A stretch of 64,000 bases of DNA from an uncultured delta proteobacterium (GTDB lineage: Bacteria > Desulfobacterota > Desulfobulbia > Desulfobulbales > Desulfocapsaceae). Made by a program: the position numbers and the translations under genes. Of this stretch, positions 63,068-64,000 are shown piece by piece. The stretch is from contig CAIQWD010000116.1 in NCBI GenBank assembly GCA_903875445.1, forward strand, positions 1 to 64,000. Direction: 5' to 3'. Numbering within the stretch: the first letter of the stretch is position 1; every line of letters begins with the position of its first letter. The notes beneath the pieces were generated by a model. The model did not search any database, was not told where the DNA came from, and was given only the letters and a program-made list of their open reading frames with translations.

Positions 63068-64000
63068 TCATCTGCTTTTATCTACTATTTCATATACATC
63101 TCTTGAAAGGTCTTGACTGCTGGCAATTCTCTCCAGTTGCCTTCGCATCAAGTCTTGTCGCTCCACGTCATAGCGTTTCCAATTAATCAGGGGTGCTACC
63201 AGACGGGCGGCAATCTGCGGATTGATGGTGTTGAGTACCAGGATTTTATCGGCAAGAAAAGTGTATCCGGCGCCACTTTTTTCATGAAATCGTACATGGT
63301 TACTGGTACAGAAGGCACCGATAAGGGCTCGCACCTTGTTTGGATTTTCTATTGAAAAACCCGGATTATCAGTAAGCAACGCAACATTTTCGAGAGTGTT
63401 CGGCAGGATGGAGAGGGCCTGGAGGGTAAACCACTTGTCGAGGACCAGCGGGTCGCTTGCCCATTTGCCATAAAAATCGTTAAGCACCTCCTGCCGTATC
63501 GTATGGTCGAGATTAACCAAATTGGTAAGCGCTGCTATGCAGTCGGTCATATTGGTCGCCGACCGGTACTGCTCAACACACAAGGTGAGATGCTCTTCGG
63601 GCAGCGGGTCGAGGGCCATGAGGTAAGCAAGAGCTACATTTTTCAAATTCCGCCGTCCCATTGCTTCGGCGGTAAGAAGATAGTCCCCCTTATCCCGGTT
63701 GCTTACATACAGCTCCATAAAGGCCGCAACGTTTTGCTGCACCAATTGACTTTTCACTAGTTGCCTGGCAATGTGCAGAGAATCGGGATCAACGGGATCC
63801 ATGTCTTGGGCCAGGGTCGTTTCTGGAGGCAGGGTCAGAGAGAGGGCCAAGAGTGCCGGGTCCTCGACTTTGCGCCTAAGGCTATGAAACACCGCATCCG
63901 CATAGTATTCATCAAGATCTGGAGAGACTTGCCGACCAAGTTGTGCGGCTGTTTCCAGAATTACCTCCCCGGCCAAACGGGCGGAGGCATCCCAGCGATT
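63068..64000 (-). CDS. pepN: aminopeptidase N, C-terminal part (cut by window end)
   Basis: The visible 310 residues match the C-terminal helical domain of PepN-type aminopeptidases (NRWDASARLAGEV at the window edge, YRSATNMTDCIAAL, NPNKVRALIGAF, NPQIAARLVAPL). The zinc motif HEXXH lies outside the window. The frame is open to base 64000, so the true start is beyond it. Confidence 0.92.
   Translation of the reverse strand, partial: NRWDASARLAGEVILETAAQLGRQVSPDLDEYYADAVFHSLRRKVEDPALLALSLTLPPETTLAQDMDPVDPDSLHIARQLVKSQLVQQNVAAFMELYVSNRDKGDYLLTAEAMGRRNLKNVALAYLMALDPLPEEHLTLCVEQYRSATNMTDCIAALTNLVNLDHTIRQEVLNDFYGKWASDPLVLDKWFTLQALSILPNTLENVALLTDNPGFSIENPNKVRALIGAFCTSNHVRFHEKSGAGYTFLADKILVLNTINPQIAARLVAPLINWKRYDVERQDLMRRQLERIASSQDLSRDVYEIVDKSR

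Overview
The window reads as ordinary chromosome of a Gram-negative anaerobe. Lipid A genes (lpxC, lpxK, lpxB) show an outer membrane. Late cobalamin genes, a fumarate reductase/succinate dehydrogenase in C-A-B order with a di-haem type cytochrome b, a molybdopterin-binding protein and a small CXXCH cytochrome suggest an anaerobic respirer. Family content and gene order look most like the sulfate-reducing Desulfobacterota, perhaps Desulfobulbales; this is inference, because no rRNA or marker phylogeny is available here.

Layout. 1-1557 (minus): start of an unseen gene, a small protein and a response-regulator/PP2C phosphatase. 1950-8984 (plus): cobalamin operon cobC-cobU-cobT-cobS-[cobD-cobQ fusion]-cbiB, then ndk. 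8985-11296: accessory island with an AT-rich membrane-protein gene that ends at an integron attC-like site, 31-nt palindromes, and an MNT/HEPN toxin-antitoxin pair (toxin frameshifted) between the true end of xseA and a decayed copy of it. 11297-17944: xseA, a TPR protein, panC, a KdnA-like aminotransferase, lpxC, lpxK. 18109-22945: complete branched-chain amino acid ABC transporter livKHMGF with a hairpin terminator after livK. 23020-27897: Gfo/Idh oxidoreductase, lpxB, molybdopterin-binding protein, nucleotide-sugar dehydrogenase, queD. 28172-35174: tRNA methyltransferase, comM/yifB, dCMP deaminase, hydrolase, tRNA-His and a prephenate dehydratase-ACT-dehydrogenase fusion. 35348-41224: helicase-exonuclease fusion, SH3 protein, LD-carboxypeptidase, coaX, cutA. 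41412-45358: topoisomerase IV (parE, parC). 45403-51891 (minus): comEA-like, miaA, recJ; purB, DUF4911, miaB. 52088-57933: trmL, serC, a radical SAM protein, rlmN, DUF445, gph. 58125-63034: frdCAB, geranylgeranyl-reductase-family flavoprotein, diheme cytochrome. The window ends inside pepN.

Most of the window is housekeeping. The unusual parts are the island at 9.3-11.3 kb (an attC-bearing cassette with no integrase in sight, beside a toxin-antitoxin insertion at the xseA 3' end), several gene fusions (cobD-cobQ, helicase-exonuclease resembling MrfA-MrfB, PDT-ACT-TyrA with altered motifs), and topoisomerase IV subunits whose quinolone-contact positions are naturally substituted. I see no CRISPR array, rRNA, complete insertion sequence, integrase or prophage. 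No complete, clearly new multi-gene system is evident.
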